NCBI GenBank assembly: GCA_964460465.1
Contig: CAYWSB010000173.1
Location: 1-10,479, forward strand
Reading direction: 5' to 3'
Length of the DNA stretch: 10,479 nucleotides
DNA from: SLRI01 sp964460465
GTDB taxonomy: Bacteria; Pseudomonadota; Alphaproteobacteria; Geminicoccales; Geminicoccaceae
The notes below the pieces were generated by a model, which searched no databases, was not told the DNA's origin, and saw only the letters and a list, made by a program, of their open reading frames with translations. This document shows, one piece after another, positions 1-6,137 of the stretch. Position 1 is the stretch's first letter, and each line of letters starts with the position of its first letter. The position numbers and the translations under genes are program-made.

Positions 1-116
1 ACGACGTTGCGGCCCTTCGGGCCGAGCGTCACCTTCACCGCGTTGGCGAGGATGTCGACGCCACGCATCATCCGCGTGCGGGCATCGGTATCGAAACGGA
101 CTTCCTTGGCAGCCAT
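1..116 (-). CDS. groEL: GroEL chaperonin, N-terminal fragment (cut by window edge)
   Basis: This is the 5' end of the 60-kDa chaperonin gene, whose tetradecameric product folds proteins inside an ATP-driven cage capped by GroES. Only 38 codons are visible, reading MAAKEVRFDTDAR, then MMRGVDILANAVKVTLGPKG and RNVV. This is the canonical GroEL N-terminus, including the TLGPKGRNV segment near the nucleotide pocket. The ATG at 114-116 is preceded on the minus strand by AAGGGA about 10 nt upstream. The gene lies 37 nt downstream of groES on the same strand, so the two form the usual groESL operon, controlled from the CIRCE element in front of groES. The remainder, about 500 codons, lies to the left of the window. 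Identification is secure. Confidence 0.96.
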   Translation of the reverse strand, partial: MAAKEVRFDTDARTRMMRGVDILANAVKVTLGPKGRNV

Positions 117-153
117 TGTTCTTCAATCCCTTGAAATGCTGTCGAGTTGACGC

Positions 154-468
154 TCAGGCGGCCTTCTTCGCCGCGGCACCACCCTCGATGATGCCCATGA
201 TGTCGCTCTCCTTCATGATCAACAGCTCCTGGCCGTCGATCTTGACCTCGGTGCCGGACCACTTGCCGAACAGCACCCGGTCGCCGGCCTTGACGTCGAG
301 CGGCGTCACCTCGCCCTTCTCGTTGCGGGCACCGGGGCCGACCGCGACCACCTCGCCCTGCATCGGCTTCTCCTTGGCCGTGTCGGGGATGATGATGCCG
401 CCGGCGGTCTTCTGCTCTTCCTCGAGACGCCGCACCACGACGCGGTCGTGCAAAGGCCTGAAGTTCAT
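154..468 (-). CDS. groES: GroES co-chaperonin (10 kDa)
   Basis: This is the co-chaperonin that forms a heptameric lid on GroEL and releases folded substrate on ATP hydrolysis in the cytoplasm. The protein is 104 aa, slightly longer than the usual 95-97 aa because of an Ala/Lys-rich tail (GGAAAKKAA). It begins MNFRPLHDRVVVRRLEEEQ. The mobile-loop region reads KTAGGIIIPDTAKEKPMQG (about 20-38), where the IIIP tripeptide contacts GroEL, and the family segments GDRVLFGKWSGTEVKIDG and the ILM-type motif LLIMKESDIMGI follow. The ATG at 466-468 was chosen because GGGAG lies 10 nt upstream and because the longer open frame would run through the CIRCE operator. It is the first gene of groESL, with groEL following after 37 nt. 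Expression is expected to be heat-inducible through HrcA. Confidence 0.97.
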   Translation of the reverse strand: MNFRPLHDRVVVRRLEEEQKTAGGIIIPDTAKEKPMQGEVVAVGPGARNEKGEVTPLDVKAGDRVLFGKWSGTEVKIDGQELLIMKESDIMGIIEGGAAAKKAA

Positions 469-494
469 TGTCGTTCGACTCCCATGTGGAATTG

Positions 495-521
495 TTAGCA
501 CTCGGCAGCAATGAGTGCCAG
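495..521 (-). promoter_or_regulatory. CIRCE operator (HrcA binding site) of groESL
   Basis: The plus strand shows TTAGCACTC, nine bases, then GAGTGCCAG. The CIRCE consensus is TTAGCACTC-N9-GAGTGCTAA. The arm nearer groES is a perfect match; the other matches at 7 of 9 positions. The spacing is exactly 9. It ends 26 nt upstream of the groES start codon, so it lies in the promoter/leader, where HrcA represses. Known biology: the HrcA repressor needs GroEL to stay active and lets go during heat shock. Confidence 0.93.
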
Positions 522-532
522 AGGCTCGACCG

Positions 533-562
533 TCAGGTGGTGAGAGCCCCACGGGCTGCAAG
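533..562 (-). promoter_or_regulatory. Possible groESL promoter
   Basis: On the minus strand TTGCAG (561-556) and ACCTGA (538-533) are separated by 17 nt and end about 12 nt upstream of CIRCE, which is the usual place for a groE promoter. The -35 core reads CTTGC, which also resembles the CTTG of heat-shock sigma factor promoters. The -10 box is a poor match to either consensus, so this is only a candidate. Confidence 0.3.
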
Positions 563-585
563 AGGGGGCCTGAAAATTTTTGTCA

Positions 586-609
586 GCAGCACTCCCCGGT
601 TGCTGCTAA
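586..609. repeat. Degenerate second CIRCE-like inverted repeat
   Basis: The plus strand reads GCAGCACTC, six bases, TGCTGCTAA. Compared with CIRCE, the arms match at 7/9 and 6/9 positions, but the spacer is 6 instead of 9. The same bases also sit in a slightly larger imperfect palindrome, TGTCAGCAGC (581-590) and GCTGCTAACA (602-611), whose arms pair at 9 of 10 positions. It lies between divergently transcribed groES and usg, about 65 bp from the true CIRCE. It may be a decayed HrcA site or another operator; it may also be chance. Confidence 0.35.
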
Positions 610-627
610 CATGCTGATTCATAGTAC
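600..627 (+). promoter_or_regulatory. Weak candidate promoter for usg
   Basis: TTGCTG (600-605) and TAGTAC (622-627) are 16 nt apart in the most AT-rich part of the groES-usg intergenic region, 85 nt before the usg start. The -35 box overlaps the CIRCE-like palindrome. Support is only by resemblance to the sigma-70 consensus. Confidence 0.2.
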
Positions 628-711
628 TTTTTTCTGCAGACGGCACTTGACGCGGCCGAAATTCACCGAGCAAATGAAGGGGTCGACGCAACCTGGAGGG
701 ATTCGCAGCCC

Positions 712-984
712 ATGCACGATGCGCGTTCGCCCCTGGAACTGCAGTTGAACGGCTATCGGTTGACCACCGCCGAGATCACCTATCACCTGCCCGACCATCC
801 CGGCATCCTGCAATCGTTCATCTGGCAACACTACGACATCGCCCCGCGCTACCCGGAGCTGCACAAGTTCCTCGACTTCTGGGTCGCGAAGATCGAGGGC
901 AAGCTGCACACCGTCCACGTGGCCCGGCAGCAGCTCATCGGCCCCGGCCGCTACCGCCACGGCGCGGAGTGGCGCCTGCACTGA
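712..984 (+). CDS. usg: Usg-family protein (function unknown)
   Basis: This 90-aa protein matches what I know of the Usg-like family, first named for a small gene upstream of trpF in Caulobacter and found in many alphaproteobacteria. Its biochemical role is unknown. Family features seen are the N-terminal LQLNGYRLTTAEITYHLPDH, then a core rich in aromatic residues (LQSFIWQHYDIAPRYPELHK), FLDFWVAKIEGKLHTVHVA near 53-71, and a basic C-terminus. No signal peptide or membrane segment is visible, so it is probably cytoplasmic. The ATG at 712 is preceded by GGAGGG with an 11-nt spacer; no other in-frame start has a better site. It stands alone here, divergent from groES and convergent with petC, not next to trp genes. 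Confidence 0.85.
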   Translation: MHDARSPLELQLNGYRLTTAEITYHLPDHPGILQSFIWQHYDIAPRYPELHKFLDFWVAKIEGKLHTVHVARQQLIGPGRYRHGAEWRLH

Positions 985-1016
985 GGCCCGCCGGCCAGCG
1001 GTCCCCTGCCAAGCGA

Positions 1017-1046
1017 AAGGCCCCGTGACGACCGCCACGGGGCCTT
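1017..1046. terminator. Bidirectional terminator-like hairpin between usg and petC
   Basis: A perfect 11-bp stem, AAGGCCCCGTG (1017-1027) and CACGGGGCCTT (1036-1046), encloses an 8-nt loop. It lies 32 nt after the usg stop and 24 nt beyond the petC stop on the other strand, so it can serve both convergent units. Neither side has a long T run; the stem itself ends in TT on each strand. Confidence 0.75.
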
Positions 1047-1070
1047 GCCTTTGGCGCGCCGCAACCCCGC

Positions 1071-1841
1071 TCAGTGCACGTCGCGCCAGGTCTTGCGCTT
1101 GTAGGCGTAGAAGATGATCGACAGCACGATCAGGAACAGGATGACCTTGACCCCGGTCTGCTTGCGGTCCTCCAGCTTCGGATCAGCGGCCCAGGTCAGG
1201 AAATGGGTGACGTCGGACGCCATCTGCGAGATCGTCGCCTCGGTGCCGTCCTGATAGTCGACCATGTCCGGCCAAAGCGGCTGGGCCATCGCGATCTGAT
1301 GTCCGGGGAAGTAGTCGTTCCAATGCAACCCGGGCATCATCTCGACATCCTCGGGCGGGTCGACGTAGCCGACCAGCAGGCTGTAGACGTAGTCCGGCCC
1401 GCCGGCCCGCGCCTTGGTGATCAGCGACAGGTCGAGCGGGTAGGCGCCACCGTTGGCCGCCCTGGCGGCCTGCTCGTTGGCGAACGGCGACGGCCATCGA
1501 TCGAACGGCTCCGCCTCGCGCTCGAACATGTCGCCGAAATCGTCGGGCCCGTCCGTCACGAAGTAGTCCGCGGCGATGGCGCGGATCTCCTCCTCGCTGT
1601 AGCCGAGCATCTCGAGATTGCGGAAGGCCACGTACTTCAGGCCGTGGCAGCCGGCGCATACACCCTTGTAGACCTGCATGCCGCGCTGCAGCTTCGCCCG
1701 GTCGTAGGAGCCGAAGATGCCCTCGTGCGGCCAGTCGCGATCGATCGGCTTGGGCACCTCGGCCGCCTCGGCGGCGCCGCCGGCAAGAACGCCGGCGAGC
1801 GCCATGGCCGCGAGGACCTTGCTCATCGAAAAACGTCGCAT
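1071..1841 (-). CDS. petC: Cytochrome c1 of the bc1 complex
   Basis: This is the c-type haem subunit of complex III, passing electrons from the Rieske centre to soluble or membrane-bound cytochrome c on the periplasmic face. The 256-aa protein has an N-terminal signal peptide (hydrophobic 8-22, with likely cleavage after AEA near 26). It has the covalent haem site C62-A-G-C65-H66 and the axial-ligand Met at M185 in the motif HQIAMAQPL. A single C-terminal membrane anchor spans about 231-247, followed by the basic stop-transfer YKRKTW. The start ATG lies 3 nt after the petB stop, and the Shine-Dalgarno GGAG overlaps the end of petB, showing tight translational coupling. ATG at 1824-1826 (codon 6) is a possible alternative start but has no comparable ribosome site. 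It is the last gene of petABC. Confidence 0.96.
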   Translation of the reverse strand: MRRFSMSKVLAAMALAGVLAGGAAEAAEVPKPIDRDWPHEGIFGSYDRAKLQRGMQVYKGVCAGCHGLKYVAFRNLEMLGYSEEEIRAIAADYFVTDGPDDFGDMFEREAEPFDRWPSPFANEQAARAANGGAYPLDLSLITKARAGGPDYVYSLLVGYVDPPEDVEMMPGLHWNDYFPGHQIAMAQPLWPDMVDYQDGTEATISQMASDVTHFLTWAADPKLEDRKQTGVKVILFLIVLSIIFYAYKRKTWRDVH

Positions 1842-1844
1842 CGC

Positions 1845-3119
1845 TTACTCCGCAGGCTGCGGCACGGCGCCGCCACCGCGCTTGACCACGGGCTCGTTGA
1901 TGCTGTCCGGCAGCGGCAGCGGACGCTCGAGCTTGCCCAGAAGGGGCATGATGACGAGGAAGAAAGCGAAGTAGTAGATCGTGCCGATCAACCCGACGGT
2001 CGGCAGGATTCCCTCCGGCGGCTTGGCGCCGACATAGCCGAGGACGAAGATGTTCGCCACGAAGATCCAGAAGAAGATCTTGTAGAGCGGGCGGTAGCGG
2101 GCGCTGCGCACCGGCGAGGTGTCGAGCCACGGCAGGAAAAACAGCACCGCGATCGCCGCGAACATGGCGATGACGCCGCCCAGCTTGGCCGGGATGATCC
2201 AGAAGATGTCGAAGGTGATGGCGCGCAGGATCGCGTAGAACGGCAGGAAGTACCACTCAGGCACGATGTGCGGGGGCGTCACCAACGGGTCGGCCGGGAT
2301 GTAGTTCTCGGCGTGACCGAGCGCCTCGGGCATGAAGAACACGAAGGACGCATAGACGATAAAGAAGATGCAGAACCCGAACATGTCCTTGATGGTATAG
2401 TACGGGTGGAAGGAGATCTTGTCCTTCTTGGTGATGTCGATGCCGGTCGGGTTGTTCGAGCCGAACTGATGCAGTGCGAGGATGTGGAGGAACACCACGG
2501 CGAAGATCACGAACGGCAAGAGGTAGTGGAGCGCGAAGAAGCGGGTCAGGGTCGGGTTGTCGACCGTGAAGCCGCCCCAGAGCCAGGTCACGATCGCCTC
2601 GCCGAACAGCGGCACGGCCGAGAACAGGTTGGTGATCACCATGGCGCCCCAGAAGCTCATCTGGCCCCAGGGCAGCACGTAGCCCATGAACGCGGTCGCC
2701 ATCATCAGCAGCAGAATGACGACACCGAGGATCCACAACAGCTCGCGCGGCGACTTGTAGGAGCCGTAGTAGAGACCGCGGAAGGTGTGGATGAACACGA
2801 CGATGAAGAACATCGACGCGCCGTTGGAATGCAGGTAGCGGATCAGCCAGCCACCGTTCACGTCGCGCATGATGTGCTCGATGCTGGCGAAGGCATGGTC
2901 GACATGCGGCACGTAGTGCATCGTCAGGAACAGGCCGGTGAGGATCATCACCACCAGCATGATCCCGGCGATCGAGCCGAAGTTCCACCAGTAGTTCAGG
3001 TTCTTCGGACACGGGTAGTCGACGAACTCGGCCCGGGCCCAGCTCAGCAGCGGCAGCCGGTCGTCGATCCACCGGGCGACACCGCTCTGAAAGACAGGCT
3101 TCTCGGTTTGCGTGCTCAT
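1845..3119 (-). CDS. petB: Cytochrome b of the bc1 complex
   Basis: This is the central membrane subunit of ubiquinol:cytochrome c oxidoreductase, carrying both b haems and the Qo and Qi quinone sites. The 424 aa match the length of bacterial full-length cytochrome b (not the split b6/subunit IV form). Four haem-ligand histidines are visible as two pairs 14 residues apart: H97/H111 (YLHSNGAS and FIHTFRGLYY) and H198/H212 (ALHYLLPF and FLHILALHQFG). The Qo motif PEWY is at 287-290. About eight hydrophobic helices can be seen. Translation starts at ATG 3117-3119 with AGGGA 6 nt upstream. petA lies 74 nt upstream and petC 3 nt downstream. The short polar tail after 400 is unremarkable. Confidence 0.97.
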   Translation of the reverse strand: MSTQTEKPVFQSGVARWIDDRLPLLSWARAEFVDYPCPKNLNYWWNFGSIAGIMLVVMILTGLFLTMHYVPHVDHAFASIEHIMRDVNGGWLIRYLHSNGASMFFIVVFIHTFRGLYYGSYKSPRELLWILGVVILLLMMATAFMGYVLPWGQMSFWGAMVITNLFSAVPLFGEAIVTWLWGGFTVDNPTLTRFFALHYLLPFVIFAVVFLHILALHQFGSNNPTGIDITKKDKISFHPYYTIKDMFGFCIFFIVYASFVFFMPEALGHAENYIPADPLVTPPHIVPEWYFLPFYAILRAITFDIFWIIPAKLGGVIAMFAAIAVLFFLPWLDTSPVRSARYRPLYKIFFWIFVANIFVLGYVGAKPPEGILPTVGLIGTIYYFAFFLVIMPLLGKLERPLPLPDSINEPVVKRGGGAVPQPAE

Positions 3120-3193
3120 TCTTGGTCCCTGAAGATCGGGTTAGGTCACGTGCCCGGCCTGAACGGCTCCCCCGACGGGCGTCGGTCGCGAGC

Positions 3194-3745
3194 TCAGCCG
3201 ATCACCACGCGGGTGTCGGACTCGAAAGCATAGGGCGGCACCTCCAGGTTGGTCGGCGCCGGACCGCGGCGGATGCGCCCGGAGGTGTCGAAGTGCGAGC
3301 CGTGGCAGGGACAGAACCAGCCGCCCCAGTCGCCGCGGGCCTCGCCCGGCTTGGTGCCGCCCGGCACGCAGCCGAGATGGGTGCAGACGCCCACGATGAT
3401 GAGCCATTCGGGCCGCAGCACCCGGTCGGCATCGGGCTGCGGGTCGCGCAGCTCGCCAAGGCTCGTCTCCTCCGCGGCGCTGATCTCCTCCGGCGTGCGG
3501 TGCCGGATGAACACCGGCTTGCCCCGCCACATCACCGTCACCCCCATGCCGAGGTCGATGCCGGAGATGTCGACCGAGGTCGACGACAGGGCCAGGACGT
3601 CTGCCGACGGGTTCATGCTGTTGATGAACGGCCACGCCACTGCGACCGCGCCGATCCCGAGGCCCGACCAGGCCACGATGCCGAGGAAGTCGCGCCTCGT
3701 TTCGCCCTCGCCAGCGCCGGCAACCTGACTGGAGTCCGCAGCCAT
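3194..3745 (-). CDS. petA: Rieske iron-sulfur subunit of the bc1 complex
   Basis: This is the [2Fe-2S] subunit that takes the first electron from ubiquinol and swings to cytochrome c1. The 183-aa protein has a twin-arginine signal-anchor (T16-R-R-D-F-L, hydrophobic 21-42) that is expected to stay uncleaved and to hold the protein in the membrane after Tat export. The cluster-binding boxes are C121-T-H123-L-G-C126 and C145-P-C147-H148-G-S-H. C121 and C145 would ligate one iron, H123 and H148 the other, and C126-C147 form the stabilising disulfide. The ATG at 3743-3745 was chosen because AAGGA lies 7-8 nt upstream and the Tat motif falls at the correct distance; the longer open frame upstream is GC-driven. 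It is the first gene of petABC and is divergent from trmL. Confidence 0.96.
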   Translation of the reverse strand: MAADSSQVAGAGEGETRRDFLGIVAWSGLGIGAVAVAWPFINSMNPSADVLALSSTSVDISGIDLGMGVTVMWRGKPVFIRHRTPEEISAAEETSLGELRDPQPDADRVLRPEWLIIVGVCTHLGCVPGGTKPGEARGDWGGWFCPCHGSHFDTSGRIRRGPAPTNLEVPPYAFESDTRVVIG

Positions 3746-3811
3746 CACATCATCCTTTGAGCACGTCGCATCCGCTGGAGCCGGTTCGCCCCACCAAGTC
3801 AGCTGGCGGCG

Positions 3812-3840
3812 AGGATATGGGTAGGCCGCCGGGGAGCCAA
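3812..3840 (-). promoter_or_regulatory. Candidate petABC promoter
   Basis: On the minus strand TTGGCT (3840-3835) and TATCCT (3817-3812) are separated by 17 nt, and the -10 box lies about 66 nt upstream of the petA start. Each box matches sigma-70 consensus at 4 of 6 positions. This is the best promoter-like pair in the petA-trmL intergenic region. Confidence 0.45.
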
Positions 3841-3855
3841 GCGACCGAAAGTCGC
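3841..3855. repeat. Small inverted repeat in the petA-trmL divergent region
   Basis: GCGAC (3841-3845), loop CGAAA, GTCGC (3851-3855) directly abuts the -35 box of the candidate petA promoter. It could be a short hairpin or half of an operator, but at this GC content such a repeat can arise by chance. Confidence 0.25.
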
Positions 3856-4014
3856 ATAACGGCTTGTCCGCCGGTCGAAAAGCCCGGAAGTTCCGCATCC
3901 GACGCGGTCGTGCGACACTGCGGCGGCGGCGGGCCGGGACGCGTGGCCGAGGCCGGCCGCGACCGTGCCATCGTGGAGCAGACCGATGACCCCCGTCAGC
4001 GCGAGCCGGCATCG

Positions 4015-4557
4015 ATGAGCGCGCCCGCTCCGGTCGGCCTTGCCCTGGTCGAGCCCGACCAGCCCGGCAATTTCGGCGCGGCGCTCAGGCTGGCTGCATG
4101 CCTCGGCGTGGCTGTCGAGGTGGTGGAGCCGGCCGGCTTCCCGCTCGACGCCCGGCGCATCGCGCGCGCCGCCATGGACTACGCGCAGCACGTGAGCTAT
4201 CGCAAGCACCCGGCGCTGACACCCTTTCTCGCCTGCATGGCGGCGGAAGGGCGTCGTCTCGTCCTCTTGAGTGCGCAGGCCGAAACGGCCTATCACGCCT
4301 TCAGCTTCGAGCCCGGGGACGTGCTGGCCGTGGGCAGCGAAAGTCGCGGTGCGCCACCCGGCCTGGTTGGCGAGGTGGCCGCGGCGGTGCGGATCCCGAT
4401 GCGGCCGGGGCTGCGGTCCCTGAACGTCGTGACGGCCGCCGCGATCGGCTTGGCCGAGGCCCTCCGGCAGCTCGAGGCCCTGCCGGGGATGGTCCGCGAA
4501 GAGATGGTGGAGCAGCAGCGAGCCGCGCGCGGCTCTCGAGCGGGGAGGCAGGATTGA
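4015..4557 (+). CDS. trmL: tRNA (cytidine/uridine-34-2'-O)-methyltransferase, TrmL type
   Basis: This is a SPOUT-superfamily enzyme that methylates the ribose of the wobble base of certain leucine tRNAs with S-adenosylmethionine. The 180-aa protein shows the TrmL pattern: N-terminal LALVEPDQPGNFGAALRLAA (conserved N19 and R25), then VVEPAGFPLD and the AAMDYA segment. The knot-forming loops are DVLAVGSESRGAPPG (102-116) and IPMRPGLRSLNVVTAAAIGL (127-146). The ATG at 4015 puts the first strand at the usual distance from the N-terminus; an in-frame GTG at 3973 would add 14 unconserved residues. The ribosome site before the ATG is weak. It overlaps the following hemF start. The divergent petABC arrangement is, as far as I recall, seen in related alphaproteobacteria. 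Confidence 0.9.
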   Translation: MSAPAPVGLALVEPDQPGNFGAALRLAACLGVAVEVVEPAGFPLDARRIARAAMDYAQHVSYRKHPALTPFLACMAAEGRRLVLLSAQAETAYHAFSFEPGDVLAVGSESRGAPPGLVGEVAAAVRIPMRPGLRSLNVVTAAAIGLAEALRQLEALPGMVREEMVEQQRAARGSRAGRQD

Positions 4558-5399
4558 CAGCCGACGACGAGAAGGCCGCGGCCAGGGCCTGGTTCGAAAG
4601 CCTGAGGGACCGCATCTGCGCCGCGTTCGAGGCGCTCGAGGACGCCTATGCTGGCCCGGATGCGGCCGATCTCCCGCCCGGTCGCTTTACGCGCAAGCCC
4701 TGGGAGCGCGAGGGTGGCGGCGGCGGCGTGATGGGGCTGATGCACGGCCGCGTGTTCGAGAAGGTCGGCGTCAACGTCTCCACCGTGTTCGGCGAGTTCC
4801 AGCCGCAGTTCGCCGGTCAGATCCCGGGGGCCGACCAGGACCCGCGGTTCTGGGCGTCGGGCATCTCGCTGGTTGCGCACCCGAGAAGCCCGCACGTCCC
4901 GCCGGCACACATGAACACGCGGCACATCCGCACGACCCGCGCCTGGTTCGGCGGCGGGGCGGACCTCAACCCGATCTACCCGAGCGACACCGACACGGCC
5001 GACTTCCACGCGGCGCTGCGGCGCGCCTGCGACGGCTACAAGGCGGACGCCTACCGTCGCTTCAAGCAATGGGCGGACGACTACTTCTTCATCCCGCATC
5101 GCGGCGAGCCGCGCGGCGCCGGCGGCATCTTCTACGACTACCTCGACGACCCGCTCAACGTGCAGTTCGCCTTCACGCGCTCGGTGGGCGAGGCGTTCCT
5201 GTCGATCTACCCCGAGCTGGTCGCCCGCCACATGAACCGGCCGTGGACCCCCGTGGAGCGCGCGCACCAGCTCGTCCGCCGCGGCCGCTACGTCGAGTTC
5301 AACCTGCTCTACGACCGCGGCACCCAGTTCGGGCTCAAGACCGGCGGCAATCCCGAAGCGATCCTGATGTCCCTGCCACCCGCCGTCGCCTGGCCCTGA
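4554..5399 (+). CDS. hemF: Oxygen-dependent coproporphyrinogen III oxidase
   Basis: This enzyme decarboxylates coproporphyrinogen III to protoporphyrinogen IX using O2, a late step of haem synthesis in the cytoplasm. The product is 281 aa if translation starts at TTG 4554-4556. This TTG overlaps the trmL stop by two bases and has GGGAGG plus AGGA just upstream; family members are usually close to 300 aa. Signature blocks are KPWEREGGGGGVMGLMHG (48-65), VGVNVSTVFGEF, the catalytic-region histidines in VPPAHMNTRHIR (115-126), WFGGGADLNPIYP (131-143), GIFYDYL (191-197) and the C-terminal RRGRYVEFNLLYDRGTQFGL (242-261) followed by KTGGNPEAILMSLPP. There is no in-frame ATG before the conserved core until M60. 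Co-transcribed with trmL; ppa follows after 37 nt. Haem made here would be needed by the neighbouring bc1 complex. Confidence 0.95.
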   Translation: MTADDEKAAARAWFESLRDRICAAFEALEDAYAGPDAADLPPGRFTRKPWEREGGGGGVMGLMHGRVFEKVGVNVSTVFGEFQPQFAGQIPGADQDPRFWASGISLVAHPRSPHVPPAHMNTRHIRTTRAWFGGGADLNPIYPSDTDTADFHAALRRACDGYKADAYRRFKQWADDYFFIPHRGEPRGAGGIFYDYLDDPLNVQFAFTRSVGEAFLSIYPELVARHMNRPWTPVERAHQLVRRGRYVEFNLLYDRGTQFGLKTGGNPEAILMSLPPAVAWP

Positions 5400-5436
5400 G
5401 CGGTCCGCCCGGCGCGAACAAAAAGGAACCGATGCC

Positions 5437-5970
5437 TTGGACTACGACAAGCTGTCGATCGGCGCCAACCCACCCGAGGAGGTCAACGTCATCATCGAGG
5501 TGCCGTTGCGGGCCGATCCGATCAAGTACGAGCTCGACAAGAAGAGCGGCGCGATCTTCGTCGACCGCTATCTCTACACGTCGATGTTCTACCCCTGCAA
5601 CTACGGCTTCATCCCGCATACGCTGGCCGACGACGGCGACCCGATCGACGTCATGGTGATCGGCCGGCTGCCGGTGCAGCCTGGCGTCGTCCTCCGGGTC
5701 AACCCGATCGGGGTCCTGAAGATGGAGGACGAGGCGGGCATCGACGCCAAGATCCTGGCCAAGCCGATCGACAAGATCACGCAGATCAACCGCAAGGTCA
5801 AAAGCTACACCGACGTGCCCGAGATCGACCTCGCCCGCATCGAGCACTTCTTCTCCCACTACAAGGACCTCGAGCCCCAGAAATGGGTGAAGGTCGAGGG
5901 CTGGGCCGACGCCGACGAGGCGAAGCGGCTGATCGTCGAGGGCATCGAGGCCGAGAAGAAGAACCGCTGA
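5437..5970 (+). CDS. ppa: Inorganic pyrophosphatase (family I, soluble)
   Basis: It hydrolyses pyrophosphate to two phosphates in the cytoplasm with Mg2+, pulling biosynthetic reactions forward. The 177-aa length is typical for bacterial family I. By alignment from memory with the E. coli enzyme, every active-site residue is present: E21, K30, E32, R44, Y56, D66, D68, D71, D98, D103, K105, Y142 and K143. The metal-binding DDGDPIDV box is at 65-72. The start is probably TTG at 5437-5439, giving (M)DYDKLSIGANPPEEVNVII, which fits the family N-terminus; AAGGA lies 9 nt upstream. The nearby ATG at 5432 is in a different frame and would not make this protein. It lies 37 nt after hemF, likely in the same transcript. 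Confidence 0.95.
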   Translation: MDYDKLSIGANPPEEVNVIIEVPLRADPIKYELDKKSGAIFVDRYLYTSMFYPCNYGFIPHTLADDGDPIDVMVIGRLPVQPGVVLRVNPIGVLKMEDEAGIDAKILAKPIDKITQINRKVKSYTDVPEIDLARIEHFFSHYKDLEPQKWVKVEGWADADEAKRLIVEGIEAEKKNR

Positions 5971-5980
5971 GCCCGTCCGC

Positions 5981-6008
5981 CGCCACCGGGTGACGCGGCC
6001 GGGTGGCG
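5981..6008 (+). terminator. Possible terminator hairpin after ppa
   Basis: CGCCACC (5981-5987) and GGTGGCG (6002-6008) form a 7-bp stem with a 14-nt GC-rich loop, beginning 10 nt after the ppa stop. Only TT follows, so any termination would be weak or factor-assisted. Confidence 0.4.
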
Positions 6009-6038
6009 TTGCCGCCGGGCTTTCCGACGGACCGCGCC

Positions 6039-6067
6039 TTGACCCCGGTCACGGTGGTCCTCAGTTT
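6039..6067 (+). promoter_or_regulatory. Weak candidate promoter for the CBS-domain gene
   Basis: TTGACC (6039-6044, 5 of 6 matches to the -35 consensus) is followed after 17 nt by CAGTTT, a poor -10 box. It lies 71 nt before the CBS-domain start codon and after the ppa hairpin, so position is sensible but the -10 is weak. Confidence 0.25.
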
Positions 6068-6101
6068 GCACCCTGCGACCGCTGGCCGGTCGGGCACGGG
6101 A

Positions 6102-6117
6102 GCCCGCTTCGGCGGGT
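6102..6117 (+). repeat. UUCG-tetraloop hairpin in the CBS-gene leader
   Basis: CCCGC, loop TTCG, GCGGG (6103-6116) with an extra G-T pair outside makes a very stable C(UUCG)G tetraloop hairpin in RNA. It ends 7 nt before the Shine-Dalgarno GGGAGG (6125-6130). It may stabilise the 5' end or hold the ribosome site open. It is too short and lacks T residues for a terminator. Confidence 0.5.
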
Positions 6118-6137
6118 GGCGCAAGGGAGGTCGAAGG

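Noticed and set aside
1074..3233. A 719-codon open frame on the plus strand opposite petC and petB
   Set aside because: It is antisense to two genes with secure motifs, is rich in Asp, His, Arg and Val, has no domain pattern, and is the expected mirror of GC-rich third positions in the real genes.
3757..4014. N-terminal extension of trmL by 86 codons from a TTG at 3757
   Set aside because: The extension covers the petA promoter region, has no conserved residues and TrmL proteins normally start a few residues before the first strand.
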